Positions 9,423-16,953 of a stretch of 64,000 bases of DNA are shown one piece after another (the first letter of the stretch is position 1; each line of letters begins with the position of its first letter). The notes beneath the pieces are model-generated. The model did not search any database, was not told the origin of the DNA, and was given only the letters and a program-made list of their open reading frames with translations. The DNA lies in the NCBI GenBank assembly GCA_947428835.1, contig CANENE010000003.1:62001-126000 (forward strand). Reading direction: 5' to 3'. The translations under genes and the position numbers were made by a program. Source of the stretch: an uncultured bacterium. GTDB lineage: Bacteria; Cyanobacteriota; Vampirovibrionia; Gastranaerophilales; Gastranaerophilaceae.

Positions 9423-10110
9423 TTTTCTTAGGCATCTTTCCACATGAATTGTCTTCGTCACAATAGCCGAGTCTTTCGCACTTTGGCACAAGGTGATTGG
9501 CCAGCCAAGGAGCTTTTTCTTCAACTAAAGTACACATTTTTCTAACGGTTAGGCGAATTTCATATTGTGCGCGTGTGCAAAGTCTCAAATTTGCAAGATG
9601 GATTAACTCCCTCAAATTCATACTTACGACAATAGAGCTGGCTGCTGCATTTGGTAAAATTGCCCTGGCATCCTCTGCTTTAATTCCCTGTGCAATGAGC
9701 TCAAGATATAGATGATGAGTATCTTCCATATGTTTTTGAAATTTTGCAGCCAATGCCTTATTTGCTTCAATTGAAGTTGGCATACAATAGTCGAATTCAG
9801 CTTTTTCTTTAACGTACCTTTGGGATTTTTGAGAAAAACTTGCGTGTCTGTGGCGAACCAGTTGATGAGTCGCAGCTCTTGAAATATTGTTTATTGCAAA
9901 AGTCACTTGCACGTGTTCAATTGTTGAATAATGCCCCGATGATATAACTTTTTCAATCAAACTGAGTTTTTGCTCATCTGTTGCATTTAAATTATTATAA
10001 ATTTCAATTGCACCTTGTGGACTATAACATGTGCGACATGCAACATATATGGTATCTAATAAATTTTCGGGAAAAGAAATTAATTCAACTTCCACAGACT
10101 TCTTTGGCAT
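9415..10110 (-). CDS. thyX: Flavin-dependent thymidylate synthase
   Basis: Makes dTMP from dUMP using methylene-tetrahydrofolate and reduced FAD. The ThyX signature [13 protein letters not shown] lies at residues 86-98, preceded by [12 protein letters not shown] for flavin/substrate contacts. The C-terminal [12 protein letters not shown] is also family-typical. 231 residues is normal length. It lies between rpmE and prfA and overlaps prfA by 8 bases. ThyX often replaces ThyA in anaerobic or thymidine-scavenging bacteria; no thyA is seen in this window. Confidence 0.96.
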   Translation of the reverse strand: MPKKSVEVELISFPENLLDTIYVACRTCYSPQGAIEIYNNLNATDEQKLSLIEKVISSGHYSTIEHVQVTFAINNISRAATHQLVRHRHASFSQKSQRYVKEKAEFDYCMPTSIEANKALAAKFQKHMEDTHHLYLELIAQGIKAEDARAILPNAAASSIVVSMNLRELIHLANLRLCTRAQYEIRLTVRKMCTLVEEKAPWLANHLVPKCERLGYCDEDNSCGKMPKKNG

Positions 10111-10147
10111 AAATAATTCCTCAATAATCCTTTAATAAATAAACTTT

Positions 10148-10197
10148 GACCGACAAAGCCTTTTACATAAAAGACCAATTGCCGGTCAAAAAACTGT
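10148..10197 (-). terminator. Inverted repeat between rpmE and thyX
   Basis: TTTGACCG and CGGTCAAA arms flank a 30-base middle, with Ts on the minus-strand 3' side being weak. It may act as an attenuator or partial terminator after rpmE. Confidence 0.4.
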
Positions 10198-10205
10198 TTA
10201 AACAA

Positions 10206-10406
10206 CTATTTCTTTTCGTAACGTTTTCTGAATCTTTCAACTCTACCTTCAGAGTCTAGAATTTTTTGGTTGCCTGTATAAAACGGGTGGCAAGCGTTGC
10301 AAATTTCAACCGTAATATTTTCTTCAACAGAACCGGTTTCAATTTCATTGCCGCAAACACATTTTATAGTTGTTTTTTTGTAATCAGGATGAATGTCTTT
10401 TTTCAT
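10206..10406 (-). CDS. rpmE: 50S ribosomal protein L31
   Basis: A 66-residue protein that starts MKKDIHPDY. It carries the zinc-binding cysteines C16, C18, C36 and C39 (CVC and CNAC), which is the zinc-containing (C+) form of L31. The conserved HPFYTG segment and a basic tail are present. It leads the minus-strand cluster with thyX and prfA; rpmE-prfA linkage is common in bacteria. Confidence 0.96.
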   Translation of the reverse strand: MKKDIHPDYKKTTIKCVCGNEIETGSVEENITVEICNACHPFYTGNQKILDSEGRVERFRKRYEKK

Positions 10407-10534
10407 TGTTAATTCCTTTTATATTATATAAGTGATGTTTATCTACATTTTAAGACGCTGAAAATATTTTTTCAAGTAAAGATTATGCAAAGTTAAAACT
10501 ATACTTAAAAAACTTTTGTTATATAATCATAAGT

Positions 10535-12337
10535 ATGAAAAGACTTGATAACATTCGCAACTTTAGTATAATTGCCCACATTGACCACGGCAAATCCACT
10601 CTTGCAGACAGACTACTGGAGCTTACCGGAACTATTGCCCAAAGAGATATGCAAAATCAGCTTATGGACACTATGGACATTGAACGTGAACGCGGCATTA
10701 CAATTAAATTAAATGCAGCGAAAATGAGTTATAAAGCCAAAGACGGCAAAGATTATATCTTAAATTTAATTGATACCCCGGGACACGTTGATTTTTCTTA
10801 TGAAGTTTCAAGGTCGCTTGCAGCCTGTGAAGGCGCACTTTTGATAGTCGATGCAACTCAAGGTGTAGAAGCACAGACTCTTGCAAACGTCTATCTTGCA
10901 ATGGAACAAAACCTTGAAATAATCCCTGTTATAAACAAAATTGACCTGCCTTCGGCAGATGTTGAAAGAGTTAAAAAAGAAATTGAAGATGTACTTGGAA
11001 TTGATGCTTCCCACGCAATTGCAGTGAGCGCTAAAACCGGCATTGGTGTAGAAAATATACTTGAAGCTATTGTAAACTATGTTCCTGCACCGATTGACAC
11101 ATCCGATAAACCCCTAAGAGCACTAGTTTTTGATAGTGCATATGATGCTTACTTAGGAACAATTTGCTTTTTTAAAGTCGTCGATGGTTCCATAAAGCTT
11201 GGTGACAAAATCAGGTTTATGGCAAACGGCAAAGAATTTGAAGTAGTAGAGCTTGGCTTTTTAAATCCGAAAAGAAACGCTGTTGAAGTCTTAAACACAG
11301 GAGAAGTTGGCTATTTTGCGGGCTCAATTAAAGAAATTACAAGATTTGTAGGCGATACCATAACTAATGCCGAAAATCCTGCAAAAGAACCTTTAGAAGG
11401 CTACAAAGAAGCAAAGCCTATGGTATTTTCCGGACTGTATCCTGTAAATAACGAAGACTATCACGAACTTAAAGAAGCTCTTGAAAAACTGAAGCTATCA
11501 GACAGCTCCATAACTTATGAGCCTGAAACCTCAAACGCACTTGGTTTTGGCTTTAGATGCGGATTCCTTGGAATGCTCCATATGGAAATAGCGCAAGAAA
11601 GGTTAGAGAGAGAATATAATCTTTCGCTAATCACAACAGCGCCTTCTGTAATATATAGAGTGTATAAAACAGATGGCACAATGGTTGAAATAGATAACCC
11701 GGCTGAACTTCCTGCCGCTCAATATAGAGAATATATAGAAGAACCTTATGTTAGAGTCAATATTTTTACTCCAAATGATTATGTAGGTACTCTTATGGAA
11801 CTCTGCCAGGATAAACGCGGCATATTTATCAATATGCAATATATTGATGATATCAGAGTTAATCTTGAGTATCAGGTCCCCTTATCAGAAGTTATTACAG
11901 ATTTTTACGATCAATTAAAATCGCGCTCCAAAGGCTATGCTTCCCTTGATTATGAATTTAGCGACTATAAACGCTCTGATCTTGTTAAAATGGATATTCT
12001 GCTTGCAAACGAGATAGTGGATGCACTTTCTGTTATATGCCACAAAGATAGCGCATATAATATCGGGCAAAAATTAACAGGAAAACTTAAAGAAATCATT
12101 CCAAGGCAACTTTTCGAAGTTGCAATTCAAGCTGCAATCGGCGGAAGAATTATAGCAAGGACAAATATAAAAGCTTTAAGAAAATCTGTACTGGATAAAT
12201 GCTATGGAGGCGATATCTCAAGAAAAAGAAAACTTCTTGAAAAACAAAAACGTGGTAAAAAACGTATGAAGTCAGTTGGCCGCGTTGAAATCCCACAAGA
12301 AGCATTTATGGCGGTATTATCTTTAAATGAAGAATAA
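10535..12337 (+). CDS. lepA: Elongation factor 4 (LepA)
   Basis: A ribosome-associated GTPase that assists translation or assembly under stress. 600 residues, full length. G1 motif AHIDHGKST near residue 15, the G2/G3 region with DTPGHVDF, and NKIDLP as G4. EF4-specific C-terminal blocks are present, including [18 protein letters not shown] and the basic tail [17 protein letters not shown]. It is the last housekeeping gene before the accessory island; its stop is only 4 bases from the end of the convergent XRE gene. Confidence 0.97.
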   Translation: MKRLDNIRNFSIIAHIDHGKSTLADRLLELTGTIAQRDMQNQLMDTMDIERERGITIKLNAAKMSYKAKDGKDYILNLIDTPGHVDFSYEVSRSLAACEGALLIVDATQGVEAQTLANVYLAMEQNLEIIPVINKIDLPSADVERVKKEIEDVLGIDASHAIAVSAKTGIGVENILEAIVNYVPAPIDTSDKPLRALVFDSAYDAYLGTICFFKVVDGSIKLGDKIRFMANGKEFEVVELGFLNPKRNAVEVLNTGEVGYFAGSIKEITRFVGDTITNAENPAKEPLEGYKEAKPMVFSGLYPVNNEDYHELKEALEKLKLSDSSITYEPETSNALGFGFRCGFLGMLHMEIAQERLEREYNLSLITTAPSVIYRVYKTDGTMVEIDNPAELPAAQYREYIEEPYVRVNIFTPNDYVGTLMELCQDKRGIFINMQYIDDIRVNLEYQVPLSEVITDFYDQLKSRSKGYASLDYEFSDYKRSDLVKMDILLANEIVDALSVICHKDSAYNIGQKLTGKLKEIIPRQLFEVAIQAAIGGRIIARTNIKALRKSVLDKCYGGDISRKRKLLEKQKRGKKRMKSVGRVEIPQEAFMAVLSLNEE

Positions 12338-12341
12338 AAAA

Positions 12342-12629
12342 TTATATAGCACCTTCCTGCTTTAAAACTTCTTTTATCCTTTTTAAAATAACATCTTCTT
12401 TGGGTTTGGTTTTTGTATTAAACATCTGCCCATCACCCATTACAAGGTAATTAAGGTTAACATTGTAGTCTTTGTACAGCAATACAAGCTTTTCATTATT
12501 TAATAGAGTTCTATCAGTTTCAATATTAGAATAAAATTGTTTTGAAATCCCAAGCTTGCTACCCATTTCTTCTTGTGTGAGATTTAGCATTGTTCTAATA
12601 TTTTTAAGTCTTTTGCCTTGAGTTGTCAT
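12342..12629 (-). CDS. XRE-family helix-turn-helix regulator (island boundary, left)
   Basis: A small DNA-binding protein with an XRE/Cro-type helix-turn-helix in the first ~60 residues (GKRLKNIRTMLNLTQEEMG, then GISKQFYSNIE). This is followed by DYNVNLNYLVMGDGQMF and a charged tail. The ATG at 12629 is preferred over an in-frame GTG at 12638, because it aligns with the start of the paralogue at 18540. It is divergent from the prepilin gene at 12803 across a 173-base spacer with an inverted repeat, so it probably regulates that gene and itself. Confidence 0.85.
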   Translation of the reverse strand: MTTQGKRLKNIRTMLNLTQEEMGSKLGISKQFYSNIETDRTLLNNEKLVLLYKDYNVNLNYLVMGDGQMFNTKTKPKEDVILKRIKEVLKQEGAI

Positions 12630-12636
12630 TTTTATC

Positions 12637-12667
12637 ACTTGTATAATATGTAACTATATTGACAAGT
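12637..12667. promoter_or_regulatory. Inverted repeat, candidate XRE operator
   Basis: ACTTGT (12637-12642) and ACAAGT (12662-12667) form inverted half-sites separated by 19 bases. The right half overlaps the -35 box of the rightward promoter, and the left half lies next to the regulator's own start. The layout suits repression of both divergent genes. Confidence 0.45.
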
Positions 12668-12686
12668 ATTGCTATTTGTGTATAAT
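12659..12686 (+). promoter_or_regulatory. Consensus promoter of the first prepilin gene
   Basis: TTGACA (12659-12664), a 16-base spacer and TATAAT (12681-12686) match the housekeeping sigma consensus. The predicted transcript starts near 12693, about 110 bases before the ATG at 12803, leaving a sizeable 5' leader. Confidence 0.75.
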
Positions 12687-12802
12687 AATATTATCGATTA
12701 AACTTCATACTTTACACAATAGGGCACTTGTCTAGGTTTTCTGTATTTTGCTGCCCTCGTTTAATCATATCATAATCTACACAATTAAACAAAGGAAATA
12801 AC

Positions 12803-14464
12803 ATGGAACAAATATCTCGCGCAAGGGGAGTTATTTTACACCCCGTCACTTGGTGCGCCTTTTCTTTGATTGAGCTTTTAATAAGCCTAATTATCATCTC
12901 GCTTTTAATTGGGGCATTTGCGCCAATTATCACAAAAAAACTCAAAGCAGCAGATGTTACAGTCGGGAGCTTTACGGACAAAAAAACAGAAGATGATACA
13001 ACAAAAACAAGTTATTCGCCCGAATCTCAGAAAGATTGCGATCCTTTTAATGCTCTTTTTATATCTAAAGAAAATAACGATGGCTTTAATAATGTATGTG
13101 TAACCAAATTCAATACAGGAGATCCTGGCGGTACACCATTGGCTTCTATAGTCAAAACAACAACAGTAGGCGGCGGAACTTGCAGCGATAAATATTGTTG
13201 CTGGAAAGGAAACACTGCAAATCCGTCAAAGTGCACGGTAGGACAGAACGGGGATAGTGCATATTCTGGCTGCAACAGAACTCTTTGCAACTGGTATGCA
13301 GCAGACATTTCCTGTAGTGAATGGGCACCAAATGGAAGCCTTAAAGGCTCTTGGAGACTTCCTAAACAAGAGGAAGTTGATAACTGGGCAAAAATTTTAA
13401 ATTCAGAAGCCCAAGACAACCCGATAATCAGCCGCTACAAAGGGAAAAACGGATTACAACTCACAAGCAAATACGCCTTTGCGGGCTACGATACAGGCGA
13501 TTGCAATAATGGATTTAACGGAGCAAAAAACAATGGACATAACTGTTCATATCATCTTTGGACAAGCGGCACATATCCCCATGGCGCCCACGTTTTTTAC
13601 GCAATTGGAGACAATAACATATTTCAATATGTTGCAATTTACCCAAATTTGTCGACAGCTACAATTTTAGAATGTTATTCTGATTATATGGCAAACAGCG
13701 GCAGATGCGTACTGGACAAGGGGCTTATTAATAAGCCAAATGGAGGAAATCAAGAAGAAAAGCCGCAATTAATAACAGAAGAACCACAAAGTCAGGCAGA
13801 TTGTGATAAACTGACTGCAATTTTTATAGATAAAGCATATTCAGGTGCAGGAAGGAATGTGTGTGTATCTAAATATAACGCAAATGACACTGTTGATGGC
13901 GAAAGCGGACCAAGTATTCCTGAAAATTATCAAAAATACATAGTGGCGACAAATGCGAACCCAAATTGTCCTTCTGCAGGAAATTGTTGTTGGACAGGTA
14001 ACACAGGCCGTCCCGGACAATGCGGTACTGTAGGAAACGCCGATGCTAACTATAGCGGCTGCAATAGAACGGTATGCGGATATAATGTTGCTTTAGACAT
14101 CTGTAAAATGCATACAGCCAATGGACTTACAAAAGCAGGCTACTGGAGACTTCCAACACTAAATGAAGCAAAAGCCTGGCAAAGTAATGCCAATATTGTA
14201 AATAATAATAAAGGCAAAAACGGTTTGCAGCTGTGCACATCAGACGTAACAGCAGGGCATGTACAATGCAATTTAATTGGAAGCTGCGTGCATCAAGCAG
14301 GTGTATACCTTTATTGCCACCCATATAACGTTTGGACAAGTACAAAAGGAAGTAATGGCAATGACTATCATGTTTTACACGAAACTTCCACAAAAACCAA
14401 CTTCTATTTTGAAACTGCAAGTGTCAGATGCGTTTATGACGGATTAGACCACTCAGATGAATAA
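12803..14464 (+). CDS. Prepilin-like surface protein with two Cys-rich lectin-like head domains
   Basis: 553 residues. A type IV prepilin-type N-terminus lies at residues 18-45: A19-F20 cleavage site, Glu24 at +5, and hydrophobic helix SLIELLISLIIISLL. Two related domains follow, each with CCW-x-GNT, then YSGCNRT-x-C (near residues 131-155 and 395-420), a WRLP motif, KGKNGLQL and a terminal RCV. The same blocks occur once in the DGR target protein at 16954-18306, so these are paralogous head domains, possibly of C-type-lectin/FGE-like fold (inference). AAAGGA precedes the ATG. No copy of the DGR repeat occurs in this gene. A divergent XRE gene likely controls it. Confidence 0.75.
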   Translation: MEQISRARGVILHPVTWCAFSLIELLISLIIISLLIGAFAPIITKKLKAADVTVGSFTDKKTEDDTTKTSYSPESQKDCDPFNALFISKENNDGFNNVCVTKFNTGDPGGTPLASIVKTTTVGGGTCSDKYCCWKGNTANPSKCTVGQNGDSAYSGCNRTLCNWYAADISCSEWAPNGSLKGSWRLPKQEEVDNWAKILNSEAQDNPIISRYKGKNGLQLTSKYAFAGYDTGDCNNGFNGAKNNGHNCSYHLWTSGTYPHGAHVFYAIGDNNIFQYVAIYPNLSTATILECYSDYMANSGRCVLDKGLINKPNGGNQEEKPQLITEEPQSQADCDKLTAIFIDKAYSGAGRNVCVSKYNANDTVDGESGPSIPENYQKYIVATNANPNCPSAGNCCWTGNTGRPGQCGTVGNADANYSGCNRTVCGYNVALDICKMHTANGLTKAGYWRLPTLNEAKAWQSNANIVNNNKGKNGLQLCTSDVTAGHVQCNLIGSCVHQAGVYLYCHPYNVWTSTKGSNGNDYHVLHETSTKTNFYFETASVRCVYDGLDHSDE

Positions 14465-14486
14465 GGTTTATTTTTTAGTGTTAGAT

Positions 14487-14526
14487 GAGGTTTTTGGGGC
14501 CTTACTCCCCAAACCTCTTTTTTTAA
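14487..14526 (+). terminator. Rho-independent terminator after the first prepilin gene
   Basis: A long GC-containing stem (GAGGTTTTTGGGG / CCCCAAACCTC) with a 7-nt loop and a following T-run, 23 bases after the stop codon. Confidence 0.85.
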
Positions 14527-14527
14527 C

Positions 14528-14629
14528 CGTCACCTTGAACTTGTTTCAAGACCTTAGCAATTATTCATAAAATATAAAAACTCTGTTCTATACCGACACA
14601 TCAGATGCTGAAACAAGTTCAGCATGACG
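14528..14629. repeat. Palindromic dispersed-repeat-like element
   Basis: Two 29-base arms (14528-14556 and 14601-14629) share CGTCA, GAACTTGTTTCA and related positions in inverted orientation around a 44-base AT-rich centre. The outer end is CGTCA...TGACG. The shape resembles a REP or MITE-type element. No second copy was found in the window. Confidence 0.55.
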
Positions 14630-14704
14630 TATTCTATACATTATTTTTTAACTTGTCACTGCAAGAGAACTAACAGTTGCAATGATTCCCAAACACCATA
14701 AATA

Positions 14705-14735
14705 AGGCCCGTGGCAGTTAAGCCGCAGGCCTCTT
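14705..14735 (-). terminator. Hairpin ending the DGR operon/RNA
   Basis: On the minus strand AGGCCTGCGGC pairs imperfectly with GCCACGGGCCT around a TTAACT loop, followed by a T-rich stretch. It would end a transcript running through the target, avd, RT and the repeat at 14822-15029, leaving about 85 bases of RNA after the repeat. Confidence 0.5.
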
Positions 14736-14821
14736 AAATAAAATCAGTAATGCGTACAACTCCATCTGCTCGAAATACAAAACACATATAAACCGAACAC
14801 AAAAAACTGCACAAAAATTAC

Positions 14822-15029
14822 TTGACACAGCGGACGCCAAAGGCGTAAGACTTATCGTAGGTAAGCTCGTACCAAGTACCGCCATACAGGTACCTATGCT
14901 GGGCAGCGCCACCGCTCTCACTGCGAGCCCACACGTAGTACGAGTGGCAGTTACCATTGTAAGAGCCGGGGCAGCTAGCCACGTGGGCACACTTAGAGGC
15001 CGAGGCACTAGACGCCGAGTAGTCGCAAA
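14822..15029 (-). repeat. DGR repeat copy 1 (template-repeat position)
   Basis: 208 bases nearly identical to 16961-17168, the 3' end of the target gene, in the same orientation, with 15 substitutions and no gaps (offset 2139). It lies just downstream of the RT gene, the usual place for a template repeat, and is not preceded by an open target gene. In the target frame it would read through to AFGVRCVK and a stop. At the variable sites its coding strand carries mostly T or C, not A, so it does not behave as a classical adenine template for the present variable repeat. It could be an atypical template or an orphan variable repeat. It is visibly far more GC-rich than its surroundings. Confidence 0.75.
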
Positions 15030-15178
15030 CATAATCGGAGTTTCATTATCATGCGCAAAACAATCAGCACATTTTCTTTATTGCACTATAAGCCATTAAC
15101 CATTATTTTGGTTACTCCGACGAATTTTTGCTTATTCTATATACACCCGTAGGCGTACACAATCTAAAGCTCAGCAGT

Positions 15179-16351
15179 TTATGCAATATTAAGCATAACC
15201 TTCCTGTATTCTTCATCAAGTTTTATAAATAAGCATCCGATTTCTTGCGAAATGTCTTTTCTCAAGTTGTAACTGTCAGTATGACGCATCATACCCAAAT
15301 AACTATTTATTGTCTTCCTTAGTTCACTCATCACCTCCTCATTATACATATTTGGATTATTTTTCCATTCATTAATAATTTTGTAACATTTTTTCTTAGT
15401 ACGAACCCTTAAATAAGTTCTATTTGGTTTAACAACATGTCCAACAAAATCAAAACCCTTATAAATATGGTTTATATTTTTCTTTTTATGATTAAGTTCA
15501 AGCTTTAAATTATCCTCTAAAAAGCGATTAATTTTAGCATAGGCGTGATTTAAAAAACCTGCATCTTCATCTATAACCAAAATATCATCGACATATCTTA
15601 AATAATACTTGCACTTCAAAATCCTCTTTGCATATTGATCCACAGGATTTAAATACACATTTGAAAAGAATTGGCTCGTTAAATTTCCAATCGGAAGCCC
15701 GATTGAATCATCAGAGTTAAAAAGGCTCTTATACGCAGGAAGCCTGCTAAAAAGTTTTCTTGAATTGCTTTTGATAATAACATCCTTTTTGGGATCATGA
15801 AAAATAACTTTTCTGATAAGATCAATTAACCATGGTTCAAAGACATATTTCATAACTTCATCGAACAAAATTTGCTTATTGATATTTACAAAATAATTTT
15901 TTATATCCATTTTTACAAAATAAGCGTCTTTTGTGTAGTTTTGGGTAATGTTTCTGGCAAACTTTTTCGCTCTTTGGGCACCTTTTAGGGTGCCTCTTCC
16001 TGCAATGCAACTATATGTGTCATAAATGAATCTTGCTTCAAATCTCTCATAAATAGCATTGTATATAAGATGGTGAACAATTCTGTCTCTAAAAGCACCA
16101 GCCCAAACTTCCCTAGGCTTTGGTTCTGTCACTATAAAGCAAATACTTGGACCTATTTCATAACTTCCATCTTTAAGTTCATTATAAAGTCTTCTTAAAT
16201 TTTTTTCTCGTTCAAATTCAAATTCCATTGCCTGAGTTGTATTTCTTTTGTGTCTTCTGCAATCATAATAAGCCTTTGCAAGTGCATCATATGTAAATTC
16301 GGCCGGTTTAATTTTTTTTATTATGTTATTTTTTATTATGTTATTTTCCAT
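15179..16351 (-). CDS. Diversity-generating retroelement reverse transcriptase
   Basis: 390 residues, the normal size of DGR RTs, with no extra maturase or nuclease domain. Palm motif A is FVKMDIKNYF with Asp149. The motif at 217-227 is IGLPIGNLTSQ, which carries SQ where group II intron and retroviral enzymes differ and is the best diagnostic of the DGR clade. The catalytic YVDD is at 253-256. The thumb/GHVVKP region follows. In DGRs this enzyme, with Avd, copies a template RNA into error-rich cDNA that replaces the variable repeat of a target gene. It sits 17 bases after avd in the same operon. The N-terminus contains a short duplication (NNIIK twice). Confidence 0.95.
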   Translation of the reverse strand: MENNIIKNNIIKKIKPAEFTYDALAKAYYDCRRHKRNTTQAMEFEFEREKNLRRLYNELKDGSYEIGPSICFIVTEPKPREVWAGAFRDRIVHHLIYNAIYERFEARFIYDTYSCIAGRGTLKGAQRAKKFARNITQNYTKDAYFVKMDIKNYFVNINKQILFDEVMKYVFEPWLIDLIRKVIFHDPKKDVIIKSNSRKLFSRLPAYKSLFNSDDSIGLPIGNLTSQFFSNVYLNPVDQYAKRILKCKYYLRYVDDILVIDEDAGFLNHAYAKINRFLEDNLKLELNHKKKNINHIYKGFDFVGHVVKPNRTYLRVRTKKKCYKIINEWKNNPNMYNEEVMSELRKTINSYLGMMRHTDSYNLRKDISQEIGCLFIKLDEEYRKVMLNIA

Positions 16352-16368
16352 CTTTACCTCTATATTTT

Positions 16369-16803
16369 TTAATCTAAGTGCATAACTGCCATTTCATCGT
16401 CATCCAGAGGCTCATGGTTATCGGGTGCTTCTTGTGTTTTCTTTGCAAGCTGTTTTGCAGTGTAAGTTATCCATCCATTGAGCTGTCCTTCGATGTCTTC
16501 CATGAATTCAACAAGCTTGCTGTATTTTTCGTGCGCAATATCCTGAGTTTCATGACATAATCGCAAAAGAACCGTGATGTACTGCAAACCCAAATTCATT
16601 TTGTTTAAAAATTTTAATCTTAGACTTTCATTTTTCGCATCATTTGCGAGATAAATCAAAACGATAAAATCCACGATTTTATTTAATATATTTTCGCCGA
16701 TTGTATATTTATATCTGCGTCTGAAGTTTACAAGAACGTTTGTGTAATAAATTAAAAAATCAAAAGCCTTTTTGTATATGTTTAAATGAAAATATTTTGC
16801 CAT
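16369..16803 (-). CDS. avd: Avd-like four-helix-bundle DGR accessory protein
   Basis: 144 residues, all-helical by composition and strongly basic in the first part (KYFHLNIYKKAFDFLIYY; FRRRYKYTIG). This is the pattern of the Avd/S23-type four-helix bundle proteins that form a pentameric barrel and bind the RT and nucleic acid. The acidic C-terminal tail is extra. Its place directly before the RT gene and after the target gene is the standard DGR order, which is the main reason for the assignment. Confidence 0.88.
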   Translation of the reverse strand: MAKYFHLNIYKKAFDFLIYYTNVLVNFRRRYKYTIGENILNKIVDFIVLIYLANDAKNESLRLKFLNKMNLGLQYITVLLRLCHETQDIAHEKYSKLVEFMEDIEGQLNGWITYTAKQLAKKTQEAPDNHEPLDDDEMAVMHLD

Positions 16804-16883
16804 TGTTTTTTGTGTTTTCTCCCTTTTTAATCTTTATTTTATTGTGGTTTATAATATTTATTTGGTTCTATTAATTTTTTCGG

Positions 16884-16912
16884 TTGCGCGTTTTTCTGAA
16901 AAAAACGCGCAA
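16884..16912. other. Perfect 12-bp hairpin downstream of the variable repeat
   Basis: TTGCGCGTTTTT (16884-16895) and its exact complement (16901-16912) enclose a 5-base loop, 48 bases beyond the end of the variable repeat. In the well-studied Bordetella phage DGR a DNA hairpin or cruciform just past the variable repeat promotes retrohoming; this is a good candidate for the same role. It may also act as the terminator of the target transcript, although avd lies further on. Confidence 0.7.
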
Positions 16913-16953
16913 ATTTAAATTAAGTTTTAAGTTGAAAGTTTGTCTGTATAATT

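Larger units (their letters stand above)
14465..15178. other. Non-coding region between prepilin gene and RT gene (714 bp)
   Basis: Contains, from left to right: the terminator of the first prepilin gene, a palindromic element, a second terminator-like hairpin for minus-strand transcripts (about 14705-14735), a ~85-base spacer, the 208-base repeat of the variable region, and ~150 bases with no recognised feature before the RT stop codon. Confidence 0.7.

Noticed and set aside
9422-9524. Upstream extension of prfA to 396 residues
   Set aside because: The extra 34 residues are the antiparallel-frame reading of thyX and have no RF1 similarity; the ATG overlapping the thyX stop gives the family length.
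12712-12981. Minus-strand 89-codon frame over the left prepilin promoter
   Set aside because: It overlaps the clear consensus promoter and the prepilin start and has no protein-like pattern.
14822-15029. Calling copy 1 the proven template repeat
   Set aside because: Its position fits, but only 1 of 15 differing sites is A on its coding strand, so the classical signature is missing. Kept as a repeat with the question stated.
14718-15032. Open frame of 104 codons over DGR repeat copy 1
   Set aside because: It is in a different frame from the one homologous to the target head, starts at the repeat edge and encodes a low-complexity peptide. The repeat is better read as a non-coding template or orphan repeat.
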